64,000 bases of DNA from Streptomyces seoulensis (GCA_013364255.1 CP054936.1:496001-560000); one strand, 5' to 3'; counted from the stretch's first letter, positions 34,955-44,421 are shown. Notes: a model not told the origin generated them from the sequence alone. Numbers and translations: made by a program.

Positions 34955-36247
34955 TCAGGCGGGCTGCGGCGCCGGCTCCGGCTCGTGCCGCGCGTCCGGT
35001 TCCGGCCCGGTGACGGGCGCCGCCGTGCGGCGGGGCAGCAGCAGGGGGGTCGCCAGGACGAGTACGCCGGCCAGGCCGATGGCCGTGCGCGGGCCGAGCA
35101 GACTGCCCAGGACGCCCCACAGGGCCGTCAGGAGGGCGGTCGACGCCTTGGTCGTGACCGCCCAGGCGGACAGCGTGCGGGCGGCCAGGTCGGGCGCGGT
35201 GCGTTCGAGCCGGCAGGTGGCGAAGACGGGGTTGAAGACCCCGCAGCAGAGGATGAGCCCGCATTCGACGCCCATCACCAGCACCAGCCCGCCGGTGCCC
35301 GGCCCCAGCAAGGCCAGACCGACCGGCCACAGCGCGCGCAGCGTCCCGCTCACGGTCAGGACCCGCCGCTGCCCGTACCGGGTGACCAGCGGCCGGGCCA
35401 GCCGGGAGCCGAGGAGCCCGCCGATCGCGGGTGCGGCGAAGGCGAGGCCGTACTCCCAGGCGCTGAAGCCGAGCCGGCCGAGCATCAGGACCGCGAGCAG
35501 CGGTTCGGCGGCCATCACCAGACCGTTGAACAGGGCGGTGTTGAGGAAGAGCGGACGCAGCGTGGGGTCGGCGAGGATGTGCCGCCAGCCGTCGAGCAGG
35601 TCCCCGGCCCGCAGCTGCGGTCCCCGCCGGGGCTCGGGCCGGGGCTCGTGTCCGCCCATCGCGCGGATGCCCAGGGCGGAGAGCAGGTAGCTCACCGCGT
35701 CGGCCACCACCGTCGCCACCGGACCGAGCAGACCGATCGCCGCGCCGCCCAGGGGCGGTCCGATGATCGTGGTCGTCCAGGCGGTGGACTCGAAGCGGGC
35801 GTTGGCGACGAGCAGGTCACCGGGCGGCAGCAGGGTCTTCAGGTACGCGCCGGAGGCGGCGCGGAAGGTGATGTCGGCCGCCGCGACGACGACCGAGACC
35901 AGCAGGAGCTGGACGAAGGTGAGCACGCCGAGCGCGAACGCGGCGGGGATCGTCAGCAGCGCCGCGCACCGCGCGAGGTCCATCGTGATCAGCACGGGCC
36001 GCTTGCCGCGGAACTCCACCCACGGACCGAGCGGCACCGCGACGGCCGCGCCCACCGCCGCGCCCACGGAGGCGAGCGCGGCGACCTCGGCCGGGCCGGC
36101 GTGCAGTTCGCGGACGGCGATCAGCGGGAACGCGCCGAAGGCCAGCCAGGTGCCGAGCGCGCTGGTCCCGTACGCTGCCCAGAGCCACCCGAACCGCCGC
36201 CCCAGCCGATGTCCGGGCGACTGCCCCGCACGGTGTCCGATCCTCAT
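34955..36247 (-). CDS. MFS transporter (second exporter)
   Basis: A 430-residue major facilitator of the enterobactin-exporter-like group, with about 12 hydrophobic segments and a loop that includes PWVEFRGKRPVLITMDLARC. The ATG at 36247 fits GAGGG upstream. It converges on the peptide operon and lies divergent from the LysR gene, the usual arrangement for a regulated exporter. A role in export or self-resistance is inferred. Confidence 0.88.
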   Translation of the reverse strand: MRIGHRAGQSPGHRLGRRFGWLWAAYGTSALGTWLAFGAFPLIAVRELHAGPAEVAALASVGAAVGAAVAVPLGPWVEFRGKRPVLITMDLARCAALLTIPAAFALGVLTFVQLLLVSVVVAAADITFRAASGAYLKTLLPPGDLLVANARFESTAWTTTIIGPPLGGAAIGLLGPVATVVADAVSYLLSALGIRAMGGHEPRPEPRRGPQLRAGDLLDGWRHILADPTLRPLFLNTALFNGLVMAAEPLLAVLMLGRLGFSAWEYGLAFAAPAIGGLLGSRLARPLVTRYGQRRVLTVSGTLRALWPVGLALLGPGTGGLVLVMGVECGLILCCGVFNPVFATCRLERTAPDLAARTLSAWAVTTKASTALLTALWGVLGSLLGPRTAIGLAGVLVLATPLLLPRRTAAPVTGPEPDARHEPEPAPQPA

Positions 36248-36346
36248 CCTCGATGCCCTCGCCGCTCATCCGTACAACCGTTCAGTGATCAGGAGCATCC
36301 AAGCGGGTCTCCCGTCCGGTGATCAAACAACCGGGGAGGCTCCGAT

Positions 36347-36365
36347 CCACAACCGATGGTTGTGG
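36347..36365. promoter_or_regulatory. Palindromic operator candidate for LysR
   Basis: CCACAACC-GAT-GGTTGTGG, a perfect inverted repeat with 8-bp arms and a 3-nt centre, 16 nt before the LysR start and about 100 nt upstream of the divergent exporter. Typical place for LysR autoregulation and divergent control. Confidence 0.7.
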
Positions 36366-36380
36366 CCGTAAGGTGTCGGC

Positions 36381-37316
36381 ATGGACTTCGACACCGTCCG
36401 GACCTTCGTGGCCGCCGCCGAGGCGGGGCAGTTCCAGGAGGCCGCCGCCGAGCTGGCGGTCACCCAGCAGGCCGTCTCCAAGCGCATCGCCGGGCTGGAG
36501 CGCGATCTCGGCGTACGGCTGTTCACCCGCGGTGCGCGCGGCGCGGAGCTCACCATCGACGGGCAGGCGTTCCTGCCGCACGCGCGCGAGCTGCTGCGCG
36601 TCTCCGAGCGGGCGGTCGCCTCCGTGCGCACCGGCCGCCGTCCGCTGCGCGTGGACGTGATCGCCTCGCGGGTCGCGCCGTCGGGCCTGATGCGCGACTT
36701 CCACCGCGCGCACCCCGAGATCGAGCTCGACGTGCTGATGCTGTTCGACGTCGACCGGGCCGTCGCGGCGCTCCGGTCCGGTGAGATCGACGCGTCCTTC
36801 CGCGCCGTCGCCGCGCCGGGCCGGCCGCTGCCGGAGGACATCGAGTCCGTCCGGGTGCTGGATGAGCCGCTCCAGCTGCTGACCGGCCCCGCGCACGCGC
36901 TGGCGCGCGCCCGGTCGGTGAGCGTCGCCCGGCTCGCCGGGCACCGGATCTGGATGCCCGGCGTCGTTCCCGGCACCGAGTGGGCCGCCTACTACGACGA
37001 CCTCACCGCCGAGTTCGGCCTGACCATCGAGGCGACCGGGCCCAACTTCGGCTCCGACGCACTCCTCGACACCATCGCCGACACACCGGCCCTGGCCACC
37101 TTCATGGGCGAGCACACCCGCCTGGTGTGGCCCGCGGGCCACGGTCTGCGGCGCATCCCGGTGACCGACCCGGTGCCGGTCTACCCGCACTCGCTGCTGT
37201 GGCACCGCGACAATCCCCACCCGGCGCTGGCCACCCTGCGCGCCCACCTCGCCGCCGCGGCGGCCGCCCCCGGCGGCGCGGACACCTGGACGCCGAAGTG
37301 GGTGCGGCCGCACTGA
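36381..37316 (+). CDS. LysR-family transcriptional regulator
   Basis: A 311-residue LysR regulator. The winged helix is at residues 1-60 (MDFDTVRTFVAAAEAGQF, AVTQQAVSKRIAGLERDLG). The effector domain follows with the typical two-lobe layout. It is divergent from the MFS exporter gene and a palindrome lies between them. It could control the exporter or the end of the peptide cluster. Ligand unknown. Confidence 0.9.
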   Translation: MDFDTVRTFVAAAEAGQFQEAAAELAVTQQAVSKRIAGLERDLGVRLFTRGARGAELTIDGQAFLPHARELLRVSERAVASVRTGRRPLRVDVIASRVAPSGLMRDFHRAHPEIELDVLMLFDVDRAVAALRSGEIDASFRAVAAPGRPLPEDIESVRVLDEPLQLLTGPAHALARARSVSVARLAGHRIWMPGVVPGTEWAAYYDDLTAEFGLTIEATGPNFGSDALLDTIADTPALATFMGEHTRLVWPAGHGLRRIPVTDPVPVYPHSLLWHRDNPHPALATLRAHLAAAAAAPGGADTWTPKWVRPH

Positions 37317-37559
37317 CCGCCGCCACGGCCTCCCGCACGGGAGCCGGGCCGTCGGCCGGTGTCCGGCGTCGCCCGTCCCGCATCGCCGCTCGATCCGTCG
37401 GCCAGGGCGGGGAGTGGGTAACTCCAAGCGGCAGCCGCCGAGTTGGTGGCTTCCCCCAATGGGGGCGGCCGCCGGACGCTGGCTAGCGTCGGGGCCAGGA
37501 ATCGCCGGGTGTGCCACCGGAGGTGTGCTGTGCCACGGGATCCTGCCCGGCTCTGCGGA

Positions 37560-38495
37560 ATGAGAGTGAGTGTGACGAGCACAGCGGGCAAGACGGACCG
37601 TTTCGTGCGCGGGGGCGGAGTGGCGCCGGTGCTGACCGCCGCCTTCCTGTGGGGCACGGTCGGACCCGCGCAGGTCCTGGCCGCGAGCAGCGCGTCCCCG
37701 GTGTCGATCGGCGGGTTCCGGATGCTTCTCGGCGGTTTCGTCCTGGGGCTGTTCACCGCGCGGCGGGCCGGGTTGCGTACCTTGGTGCGGCGGCGGACGC
37801 GCGGCTGGACGGCGGTGAGCATCCTGGTCACGGCGGCCTTCCAGGTGTGCTTCCTGGAGGCGGTGGACCGCTGCGGCGCCGCCCTGGCGACCGCCGTCGC
37901 CTTCGGCACCGTACCGGTGGTGTCGGGGGTGTGCGGGCGCGTCCTGGCCGGTGAGCGGCTCGGCGGGGTGTGGGCGTGCGGGACCGCGTGCGCCGTCGGC
38001 GGCATCGCCCTGCTCCTCGTCCCGGCCGACGGACGGCCGGCCGACAGCGCGGGCGTGCTGCTCGCCGTGGTGGCCGGGGCCAGTTTCGGCGTGTACATCG
38101 CGGCCACCAAGCAGTTGGGGCGGTGCGGCGGGGACACCACCGCCGCCGCCCCGACGAGTGTGTTCGTGGCCGGTCTCCTGGTGCTGCCGTGGGCCCTGGC
38201 CCACGCGGAGGGTCTCGGCGAACCGCGGGCGCTGGTCCTGATCGGCTGGCTGGCCCTGGCCACGACCGCCCTGGGCTATCTGCTGTTCACCTGGGGGGTG
38301 ACGCGGATCAGCGGGGCGACCGCCGGCACCCTCAGCCTGGCGGAGCCGCTGGTCGCCACCCTGCTCGGGGTGCTCCTGCTGGGGGAACGGCTCGGCGCGC
38401 CGTCGGTCACCGGGGCGGTGCTCCTGCTCGGCGGGCTCGTCCTGGTCTCCGTGCCGGCCCGGTGGGCCCGTGCGGGTGAGCCGTCCCGGGAGTGA
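37560..38495 (+). CDS. EamA/DMT-family transporter
   Basis: A 311-residue drug/metabolite-family membrane protein with ten hydrophobic segments and two EamA repeats (GGVAPVLTAAFLWGTVGPAQ early; AGASFGVYIAATKQ at the start of the second; LAEPLVATLLGVLLLGERLG near the end). ATG 37560 was taken, though no strong ribosome binding site is visible and GTG 37566 or 37572 are possible. A hairpin terminator follows it. It may be a further exporter, or be unrelated to the cluster. The 243 nt before it contain no gene. Confidence 0.85.
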   Translation: MRVSVTSTAGKTDRFVRGGGVAPVLTAAFLWGTVGPAQVLAASSASPVSIGGFRMLLGGFVLGLFTARRAGLRTLVRRRTRGWTAVSILVTAAFQVCFLEAVDRCGAALATAVAFGTVPVVSGVCGRVLAGERLGGVWACGTACAVGGIALLLVPADGRPADSAGVLLAVVAGASFGVYIAATKQLGRCGGDTTAAAPTSVFVAGLLVLPWALAHAEGLGEPRALVLIGWLALATTALGYLLFTWGVTRISGATAGTLSLAEPLVATLLGVLLLGERLGAPSVTGAVLLLGGLVLVSVPARWARAGEPSRE

Positions 38496-38529
38496 CCGCG
38501 CCGGCCCTTCGTCCGGGCGACGGGAGGAC

Positions 38530-38567
38530 GCTCCCCGCGCCGCCCGGACGGGGGCGGCGCGGGGAGC
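38530..38567. terminator. Strong terminator hairpin
   Basis: 15-bp arms (GCTCCCCGCGCCGCC and its complement) with an 8-nt loop, between the EamA stop and the minus-strand radical SAM gene. Confidence 0.8.
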
Positions 38568-38574
38568 GCCGGGA

Positions 38575-38705
38575 GGGGGCGGACACGGGCGGCCGTTCAG
38601 CGGCTCGCCGGAGGCCGTTCAGCGGCTCGCGGGCGGCTGATCGGCGTGCCCCGGTGACCGATGGGCGTGTCCCGGGTGGCCGATCGGCATGTCCCGGGTG
38701 GCCGG
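38575..38705. repeat. Short direct repeats in the intergenic tail
   Basis: Two copies of GGCCGTTCAGCGGCTCG are followed by two copies of GTCCCGGGTGGCCG before the end of the radical SAM gene. The region is non-coding. It may have arisen by slippage. Confidence 0.6.
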
Positions 38706-40088
38706 TCAGCGGTCCCGGTAGGACGACATGGCCTCGTTGACCCGGTGGGAGAAGAACAGCGGGCCGATGGCGTCCGCCCACGCCATGCCCTCCAGGGTCA
38801 ACCGCAGCCGCCCGGCGTCCTCGCGCACCCAGGCGCGCTCGGTGACGAGGGCGAACTGGGCCGGGAAGTCGTCCTGCGGGCGGCCGCCGAACCGGTTCGC
38901 GTACTGGTCCAGGCTCAGGCCGTCCGCTTCCAGCAGCATGCCCAGGATGTACATGCGGCGCCGCTCGTCGTCGTCCATGCGGAACGACCACTGGGCGCGC
39001 CGGAAGTCGTCGGTCGGCGTGGCGATGTAGTCGTCGATGATGCGCCGGACCTCCGGCACGGCGACGGCGTAGTCGGTCGTGTAGTGGAGGTCCGTCGTGA
39101 ACGACCGCGCGCCGACGCCGAGTCCGACCATGCCGGCCTGCTGGTTGTACTCGCTGATGTTGCTGTCGTCCGCCCCGTCGACCGCCGCGGTGCCGATCCG
39201 GCTGAACACCCGCATGGACGTCTGCCGGTAGCCGGCGGCGAGCAGGTGGTCGCGTCCGAAGCGGTACAGGCGCAGCCGCTGTTCGTCCCAGCTCTCGCCG
39301 TTCGTGTCGTGCTTGGCCATGAGGCCGGTCAACGGGCGCACGTACAGCGGGTAGAGGTAGATCTCCTCCGGTTCCCAGCTCAGCGCCGCGTCCAGGGACA
39401 CCTGGAAGGACTGTTCCGTCTGGCCGTCGATGCCGTAGATGAGGTCGATGTTGAGGATGGGGAAGGCGGCCTCCTTCAGCCGGGAGAGCGCGGCGTCCAC
39501 CTCCGCGCGCTTCTGCGGCCGTATCGCGGCGCGCGCCTCCTCCTCCACGAAGCTCTGCACGCCGATGCTGAGCCGGGTCGCGCCGCGCTGCGCGAGCAGC
39601 GCGATGCGGTCCGCGGTCGCGGTGGCGGGGGACGTCTCGACCGACCAGGGCACGGCCGCCAGATCCGCGCCCATCACGTTCTCGCAGATGTCGCACAGCC
39701 GGCGCAGTTCGTCGGCGGTGAGATACGTCGGGGTGCCGCCGCCGAACGCGGCGAGGGTGAAGCGGGGTGTGCCGTTGGCGTCCAGCGCCTCCCGGGTCGC
39801 GGCCGCCTGCCGCTCCAGCGTGTCCAGGAAACCGCGGGTCACGTCCTCGGGCGCCCCGGTGCGGGTGAAGAGGTTGCAGAAACCGCAACGCATCTCGCAG
39901 AAGGGGATGTGGACGTAGAGGGAGAGCGCGTCCAGCCGCTCACCGGCCCACACATCGGTGAGGAGCGGCCGGTCCTCGCCGAGCCGGTACGCCTTCTGGT
40001 GCGGGTAGGCGTACACGTACTGCTTGTACGGGGTCGTCGGCTCGTCGGGGGCGGAGCGGGAAATCCGGAGCGGTAACGAGGTTGCCAC
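38706..40088 (-). CDS. HemN-like radical SAM protein (STM4012-type)
   Basis: A 460-residue radical SAM protein with CxxxCxxC as CEMRCGFC near residue 58, and GGGTPTYL typical of coproporphyrinogen-oxidase-like enzymes. The N-terminal YKQYVYAYPHQKAYR and the strand YVHIPFC match the STM4012/HemN family. The GTG at 40088 was chosen because AAGGAAG lies about 10 nt upstream; the open frame goes further but lacks family sequence. HemN-like proteins in other clusters methylate or cyclopropanate, so it may belong to the peptide cluster; a housekeeping or independent role is equally possible. Confidence 0.82.
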   Translation of the reverse strand: MATSLPLRISRSAPDEPTTPYKQYVYAYPHQKAYRLGEDRPLLTDVWAGERLDALSLYVHIPFCEMRCGFCNLFTRTGAPEDVTRGFLDTLERQAAATREALDANGTPRFTLAAFGGGTPTYLTADELRRLCDICENVMGADLAAVPWSVETSPATATADRIALLAQRGATRLSIGVQSFVEEEARAAIRPQKRAEVDAALSRLKEAAFPILNIDLIYGIDGQTEQSFQVSLDAALSWEPEEIYLYPLYVRPLTGLMAKHDTNGESWDEQRLRLYRFGRDHLLAAGYRQTSMRVFSRIGTAAVDGADDSNISEYNQQAGMVGLGVGARSFTTDLHYTTDYAVAVPEVRRIIDDYIATPTDDFRRAQWSFRMDDDERRRMYILGMLLEADGLSLDQYANRFGGRPQDDFPAQFALVTERAWVREDAGRLRLTLEGMAWADAIGPLFFSHRVNEAMSSYRDR

Positions 40089-40348
40089 GTGAGCGATGCT
40101 TCCTTCCGAGGTCAATATCGGAATCGAGATCGGGGGTCGATCCCGTCCGACGGTCGCGCCATGTGACAGCTTGCTCGACACAGGGTGACGGACGACATGA
40201 GGTGATCCGCCGAAGTAATTGGCGGTTCCTTTACCGAAGTTGACACCTTCCGCGCCTTGCCCGGACACACTTGGCATGACATGGCGGGGCCCCGGACGGC
40301 CGGCGAGTGCCGGGAAACCCTGGAATCGGCGCGGCCGTTGAGATACGT
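40089..40348. promoter_or_regulatory. Divergent promoter region, radical SAM and DUF1152 genes
   Basis: 260 nt, AT-richer than its surroundings. TTGACA occurs at 40240-40245 on the plus strand, but a matching -10 is not evident. Promoters for both genes should be here. Confidence 0.4.
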
Positions 40349-41500
40349 ATGTCGTCCATGAAGCGACTTCTGCTGGCCGCCGGCGGGGGCGGGGACGCCA
40401 TCACGACGGCGATGACGCACGCCGCCCTCCACGGTCCCGACGAACCCGCGCTGATCCTCACCTACGCCTGGGAGCGGCTGGTGGTCGATCCGGTGCCGGG
40501 TCCGCGCCGGCCGTCCGACTTCACCGGCACCGTCCCCGCGGGTCCCACGCTGCGTCTGGTCACCCCCGACTCCGCGCCCCGGCCGCCCGCCGGCTCGCTG
40601 CTGCCCCGGCTCGCCGCGGATCTGCGGGCGGAACTGGGGCTGCTCGACCCGTACGGCGGGGCGGTGGGGCTCGCCCGGCAGATCACGGAGGCCGCCGCGT
40701 ACTGCGGTACGGATCACGTCGACGTCGTGGACGTCGGGGGCGACGTCCTGGCCGACGGGAGCGAGCCCACCCTGCGCAGTCCGCTCGGTGACGCGCTCGC
40801 CCTCGCCGCCTGCGCGCACGCCCCGCTCTCCACCTCGGTGCACGTGGCCGGGCCGGGGCTCGACTCGGAGGTTCCCGAAGCGTCCCTGCTGCCCTTGCTC
40901 GGAGCGCCGTTGCGTGCGCTGACCGCGGCCGACACACACGTCGTGGAGCGCGTCTTCGCCTGGCACCCGTCGGAGGCGAGCGCCCTGCTGGTCGCCGCGG
41001 CGCGGGGCATACGCGGGGTCTGCGGAACGCGCGACGCCCCCGACCCCGTCACCCTCACCGACGCCAGCCCCAACCTCTACCGGCTCACCCTGGATCGCAC
41101 CCTGGAACTCAACACCCTGGCGCGGGCGTTGGCCGGCACCACGGACCTCGACGCGGCGGAGCGGGCGAGCCTCCAGGTGTGCGGCTTCTCCGAGATCGCG
41201 CGGGAACGCGCACGGGCGGCCGGCGCACACCAGGGCACCGCCTCACACCCGGGCACCGCCTCACACCCGGGCACCGCCTCACCCCCCTCCTCCGAAGGCG
41301 GCGCCACCCTCCCCGAGCGCTTCGCCGACTGGGAGCGGTCGACCGCGCGCCGCGGGATCGCCTACGTCACGACCCGCCGCATCGCCGAGGAACTGGCGCT
41401 GCGCCCGCAGCAGTCGGCGGAACTGCGCGCCCACCTGCTCGCGGCGTCCCCGGCCCGGCACGCCCCACCGCTGTGGCGGCTGTCCCCGACGGAACGGTGA
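40349..41500 (+). CDS. DUF1152-family protein
   Basis: A 383-residue protein with the family start KRLLLAAGGGGDAITTAM and later GTDHVDVVDVGGDVLADGSEP. The family has no established function; the glycine-rich N-terminus suggests nucleotide binding. Near the C-terminus is a short tandem repeat of Ala-Ser-His-Pro-Gly-Thr (three imperfect copies). ATG 40349 was chosen; ATG 40358 is possible. It is divergent from the HemN-like gene, which suggests a shared function or shared control. Confidence 0.72.
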   Translation: MSSMKRLLLAAGGGGDAITTAMTHAALHGPDEPALILTYAWERLVVDPVPGPRRPSDFTGTVPAGPTLRLVTPDSAPRPPAGSLLPRLAADLRAELGLLDPYGGAVGLARQITEAAAYCGTDHVDVVDVGGDVLADGSEPTLRSPLGDALALAACAHAPLSTSVHVAGPGLDSEVPEASLLPLLGAPLRALTAADTHVVERVFAWHPSEASALLVAAARGIRGVCGTRDAPDPVTLTDASPNLYRLTLDRTLELNTLARALAGTTDLDAAERASLQVCGFSEIARERARAAGAHQGTASHPGTASHPGTASPPSSEGGATLPERFADWERSTARRGIAYVTTRRIAEELALRPQQSAELRAHLLAASPARHAPPLWRLSPTER

Positions 41501-41592
41501 GGCGACCGGCGGCCCCGGGCGCGACGGCGGTCCCGGCTCCGTAGGGCTCGCCTCCCGGTGGCGGGGTGTGGCGAGGTGTGGCGGCCGAGTCC

Positions 41593-41610
41593 GGCCGCGC
41601 CGACGCGGCC
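41593..41610. terminator. Hairpin between convergent genes
   Basis: GGCCGCG-CCGA-CGCGGCC, 7-bp arms, in the 137-nt gap between the DUF1152 gene and the minus-strand TetR gene. Confidence 0.5.
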
Positions 41611-41637
41611 GCCTGGAGCCATGCCGGAGCCGGGCGG

Positions 41638-42216
41638 CTACTCCGCCGTCACGATGCGCTCCACCGCGGCCGTCACCAGTCGTTCGCGCTCCGCCTCCGT
41701 GAAGACGTCCGGCAGGGTGAGCTGTTCGACGATCAGCCAGTTCAGCGTCAGGATCAGCAGCTTGACCGCCGTGGCGTCGCCCGGGAGGCCGGAAGCCTCG
41801 TGATAGGCGACGTTGGCGTCCACGTCGGCCCGGACCCGCTCGGTGAGCACCTTGCGCAGTTCGGGGCGGCGGGTGGCTTCGAGGCGGAGTTCCAGCAGCG
41901 CGAGGTACCCGGTGCGGAAGGAGCTGACGCGGGCGACGAGTTCGCGCATCAGCTCCGCGTAGGTTTCCCGGTCACGGCCGGCCGTCTGCTGGCGGGCGAT
42001 CGTGGCCTCGTCGGGCCGGAGCCGCTCGTAGACCCGGGCGCCGGCCTGCGTGAGCAGGTCGTCCCGGCCGGCGAAGTAGTTGGACGCCGTGCCCGCGGGG
42101 ACGGCCGCCTCGGCGTCCACGGCCCGGAACGTCAGGCCGCGTGCGCCCTCCCGGGCCAGTACCTCGATCGCCGCGTCGACCAGGGCCGCGCGCCGCTGGT
42201 CGTTCCGTCTCGCCAT
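41638..42216 (-). CDS. TetR-family regulator of the adjacent reductase
   Basis: A 192-residue TetR protein. ATG 42216 was chosen with GGAGTGG upstream, giving MARRNDQRRAALVDAAIEVL. The helix-turn-helix reads GLTFRAVDAEAAVPAGTASNYF. It is divergent from a DHFR-like gene 69 nt away, with a palindrome between them, the common arrangement of a local repressor and its target. Confidence 0.9.
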   Translation of the reverse strand: MARRNDQRRAALVDAAIEVLAREGARGLTFRAVDAEAAVPAGTASNYFAGRDDLLTQAGARVYERLRPDEATIARQQTAGRDRETYAELMRELVARVSSFRTGYLALLELRLEATRRPELRKVLTERVRADVDANVAYHEASGLPGDATAVKLLILTLNWLIVEQLTLPDVFTEAERERLVTAAVERIVTAE

Positions 42217-42231
42217 TGACACCACTCCATG

Positions 42232-42243
42232 CGTAGTACTACG
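42232..42243. promoter_or_regulatory. TetR operator candidate
   Basis: CGTAGTACTACG is a perfect 12-bp palindrome; AGTACTACGT recurs at 42263-42272. Both lie in the 69-nt gap between tetR and the reductase gene. Confidence 0.7.
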
Positions 42244-42285
42244 TTCACACCACTTCAAGCAGAGTACTACGTGTGGGGGACCATC

Positions 42286-42879
42286 GTGCGAAAGCTCGTG
42301 TACTACGTCGGCGTCTCGCTCGACGGCCGCATCGCCGGTCCCGGCGGCGAGTTCGACTTCTTCTCGCAGGGCGACGAACGGCAGGCCGCCGACTACACGG
42401 CCTGGACGACCGCGCAGTACCCGGAGACCGTCCCGACCGCCTACCGCGCGGCCGTCGGCGTCGTCGACGCGCCCGGCCGGCGTTTCGACACCGTCGTCAT
42501 GGGCCTCGGCACCTACCGCCCCGCCCTCGACCACGGGATCACCAGCCCGTACGCGCACCTGCGCCAGTACGTGGTGTCCAGCACGCTCAAGCCGGACACC
42601 GACCCGGCCGTCACCGTCGTGCCGGGCGATCCGCTCGCCCTCGTCCGCGCGCTCAAGGCCGAGGCGGGCGCCGCGCTGGACATCTGGCTCTGCGGGGGCG
42701 GCCGGCTCGCGGGCACGCTGCTGCCCGAGATCGACGAGCTGCTGATCAAGACCTATCCGGTCATCGCCGGCAGCGGAGTCCCGGTGGTCGACGGCGCCTT
42801 CGACCCCACCGCCTTCGACGTCGCCGAGCGCACCGCCTTCCCCAACGGCGCCACCCTCACCCACCTCACCCGCCGCTAG
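42286..42879 (+). CDS. RibD/dihydrofolate-reductase-like NADPH reductase
   Basis: A 197-residue protein of the RibD C-terminal/DHFR-like family: YYVGVSLDGRIAGPGGEFDF at the N-terminus, VVMGLGTYRPALDHG, and DIWLCGGGRLAGTLLPEIDELLI. Family members reduce small heterocycles with NADPH. GTG 42286 follows GGGGA. It is probably repressed by the divergent TetR. Substrate unknown; detoxification or redox tailoring is possible. Confidence 0.88.
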   Translation: MRKLVYYVGVSLDGRIAGPGGEFDFFSQGDERQAADYTAWTTAQYPETVPTAYRAAVGVVDAPGRRFDTVVMGLGTYRPALDHGITSPYAHLRQYVVSSTLKPDTDPAVTVVPGDPLALVRALKAEAGAALDIWLCGGGRLAGTLLPEIDELLIKTYPVIAGSGVPVVDGAFDPTAFDVAERTAFPNGATLTHLTRR

Positions 42880-42944
42880 GCCGTTTCGTTTGGATCAGAC
42901 CGTCGCTGGTCCGGGTGTGCCGTTGACTGATGCGCGGTGGACGC

Positions 42945-43337
42945 GGATCGAGCCGTAACGTCTCCTCCCTCGGAGGCGGCCCTGCCGCGACGACCAGCGC
43001 TGCGGGGAACACTGTGCTGCAGTTCTCTTCGCCGCACGGGGACATCGCTCTGCAACCGCCCCTCGACACGTCCGTGGCGCCGAGGGCCCTGGACACTGAC
43101 GAGTACGGAAATGCCCGCGCCGGACGGGAGCTGCCGCGATACGGCTGGCCGGGGGTCCGCCAGCGATCGGCTGAAACGGTCACCGGTCACATACTCATGG
43201 GTATGCGCCTGTACGACCCGACGACCGGCCGCTTCCTCTCCGTCGCCCCCGTCCCCGGCGGTGGCGACAACCGCTACGGGCATCCGGGGGACCCGGTCAA
43301 TCAGAACGACCTGGACGGCCGGAAATGGAAGTGCAAA
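42945..43337 (+). pseudogene. Remnant of an Rhs-repeat protein core end
   Basis: A plus-strand fragment that translates to the end of an Rhs core: NTVLQFSSPHGDIALQPPLD, DEYGNARAG, MGMRLYDPTTGRFLSV and NRYGHPGDPVNQNDLDG. It has no start, signal or repeat region, and is joined directly to the integrase remnant near 43338. It is on the opposite strand to the intact Rhs gene at 54613-61767. I interpret it as debris of another Rhs gene broken by an insertion. Confidence 0.8.
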
Positions 43338-44421
43338 GCCAAGTTGCCTGGCCTCCTATCTGACGTACTGGCTGGAGAACGTCGCCGTCCGCCAGCTCCG
43401 CGAGAACACCCACGCCCGCTGCACCGCCTGCACCAACCGCTACCTCATCCCCGGTCTCGGCAAGAAGAAGCTCGCCAAACTCACGGCGAAGGACGTCCGC
43501 ACATGGCTGAACGGGCTCCGGACCACCTGCCAGTGCTGCGCACGCGGTCTCGACGCGGCCCGCGACCAACCCCGCTGCTGCGCGACCGGCACATGCTGCC
43601 GCAAGTACCTCTCCCCGCTGACCCTCCCCTACATCCACTCCCTGCTCAAATCCGCCCCTGGAGCACGCCGTCCGCGAGGAAGAGATCCCGCGCAACGTCG
43701 CCCGCAACGTCCGCACCGGCACATCCCGGCCCCGCCGCTTCGAACCCCTCACGGCCGACGCGGCCCGCACCTTCCTCACTGCCACCCAGGGCCACCGCCT
43801 CCACACCCTTCGAACTCGCCCTCCGCACCGGGCTCCGTAAGGGCGAACTCCTCGGCCTGCGCTGGGAAGACCTCGACCACGTCAACGGCACCGCCAGCAT
43901 CCGCCGCACCCTCCAACGCACACGCACCGGCGGCCTGACCACCCTCCCCACCAAGACAGTCAGCTCCGAACGCCGGATCGCCCTTCCGGCCCCCTGCCTG
44001 CTCTCGCTCCGTGCCCACCGCAAGCGGCAGGCCCTGGAGAAGGAGAAGGCCGGCGCGAGCTGGGTGGACAGCGGCCACCTCTTCACCCGACCCGACGGCC
44101 ACCCCATCGAACCCGCCACCCTCACCCGCCACTTCAATGCACTCCTCCCCCCGCGCCCGCCTCCGCCAGATCCGGTTCCACGACCTGAGGCACTCGACCG
44201 CGACCCTCCTCCTGGAACAGGGCGTCGAACTCGTCGTCATCAGGGAACTCCTCGGCCACGCCCACATCGGCGTCACCGCCACCGTGTACGCACGTGTCCG
44301 CCTCCGCCTCCAGCGCGACGCCATCGACCTCCTCGGCCGAACAACCCTCGGCAAGCCCTCCGAGGCCACGACCGGCCCCGACGACGGCGACGACCCGCCG
44401 TGTGCAGCACCCGTCCGTTGA
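43338..44421 (+). pseudogene. Tyrosine recombinase (AICE integrase) pseudogene
   Basis: Homologous throughout to the intact integrase at 52953-54266 but lacking its first 80 or so codons and broken by frameshifts at about 43660, 43805 and 44155. The pieces fall in different frames: SYLTYWLENVAVRQLRENTH and IPGLGKKKLAKLTAKDVRTW first, then EEIPRNVARNVRTGT, then LALRTGLRKGELLGLRWEDL, and finally RFHDLRHSTATLLLEQGVEL. It ends just before the same repeat that follows the intact integrase. An inactive relic of an earlier, related element. Confidence 0.9.
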
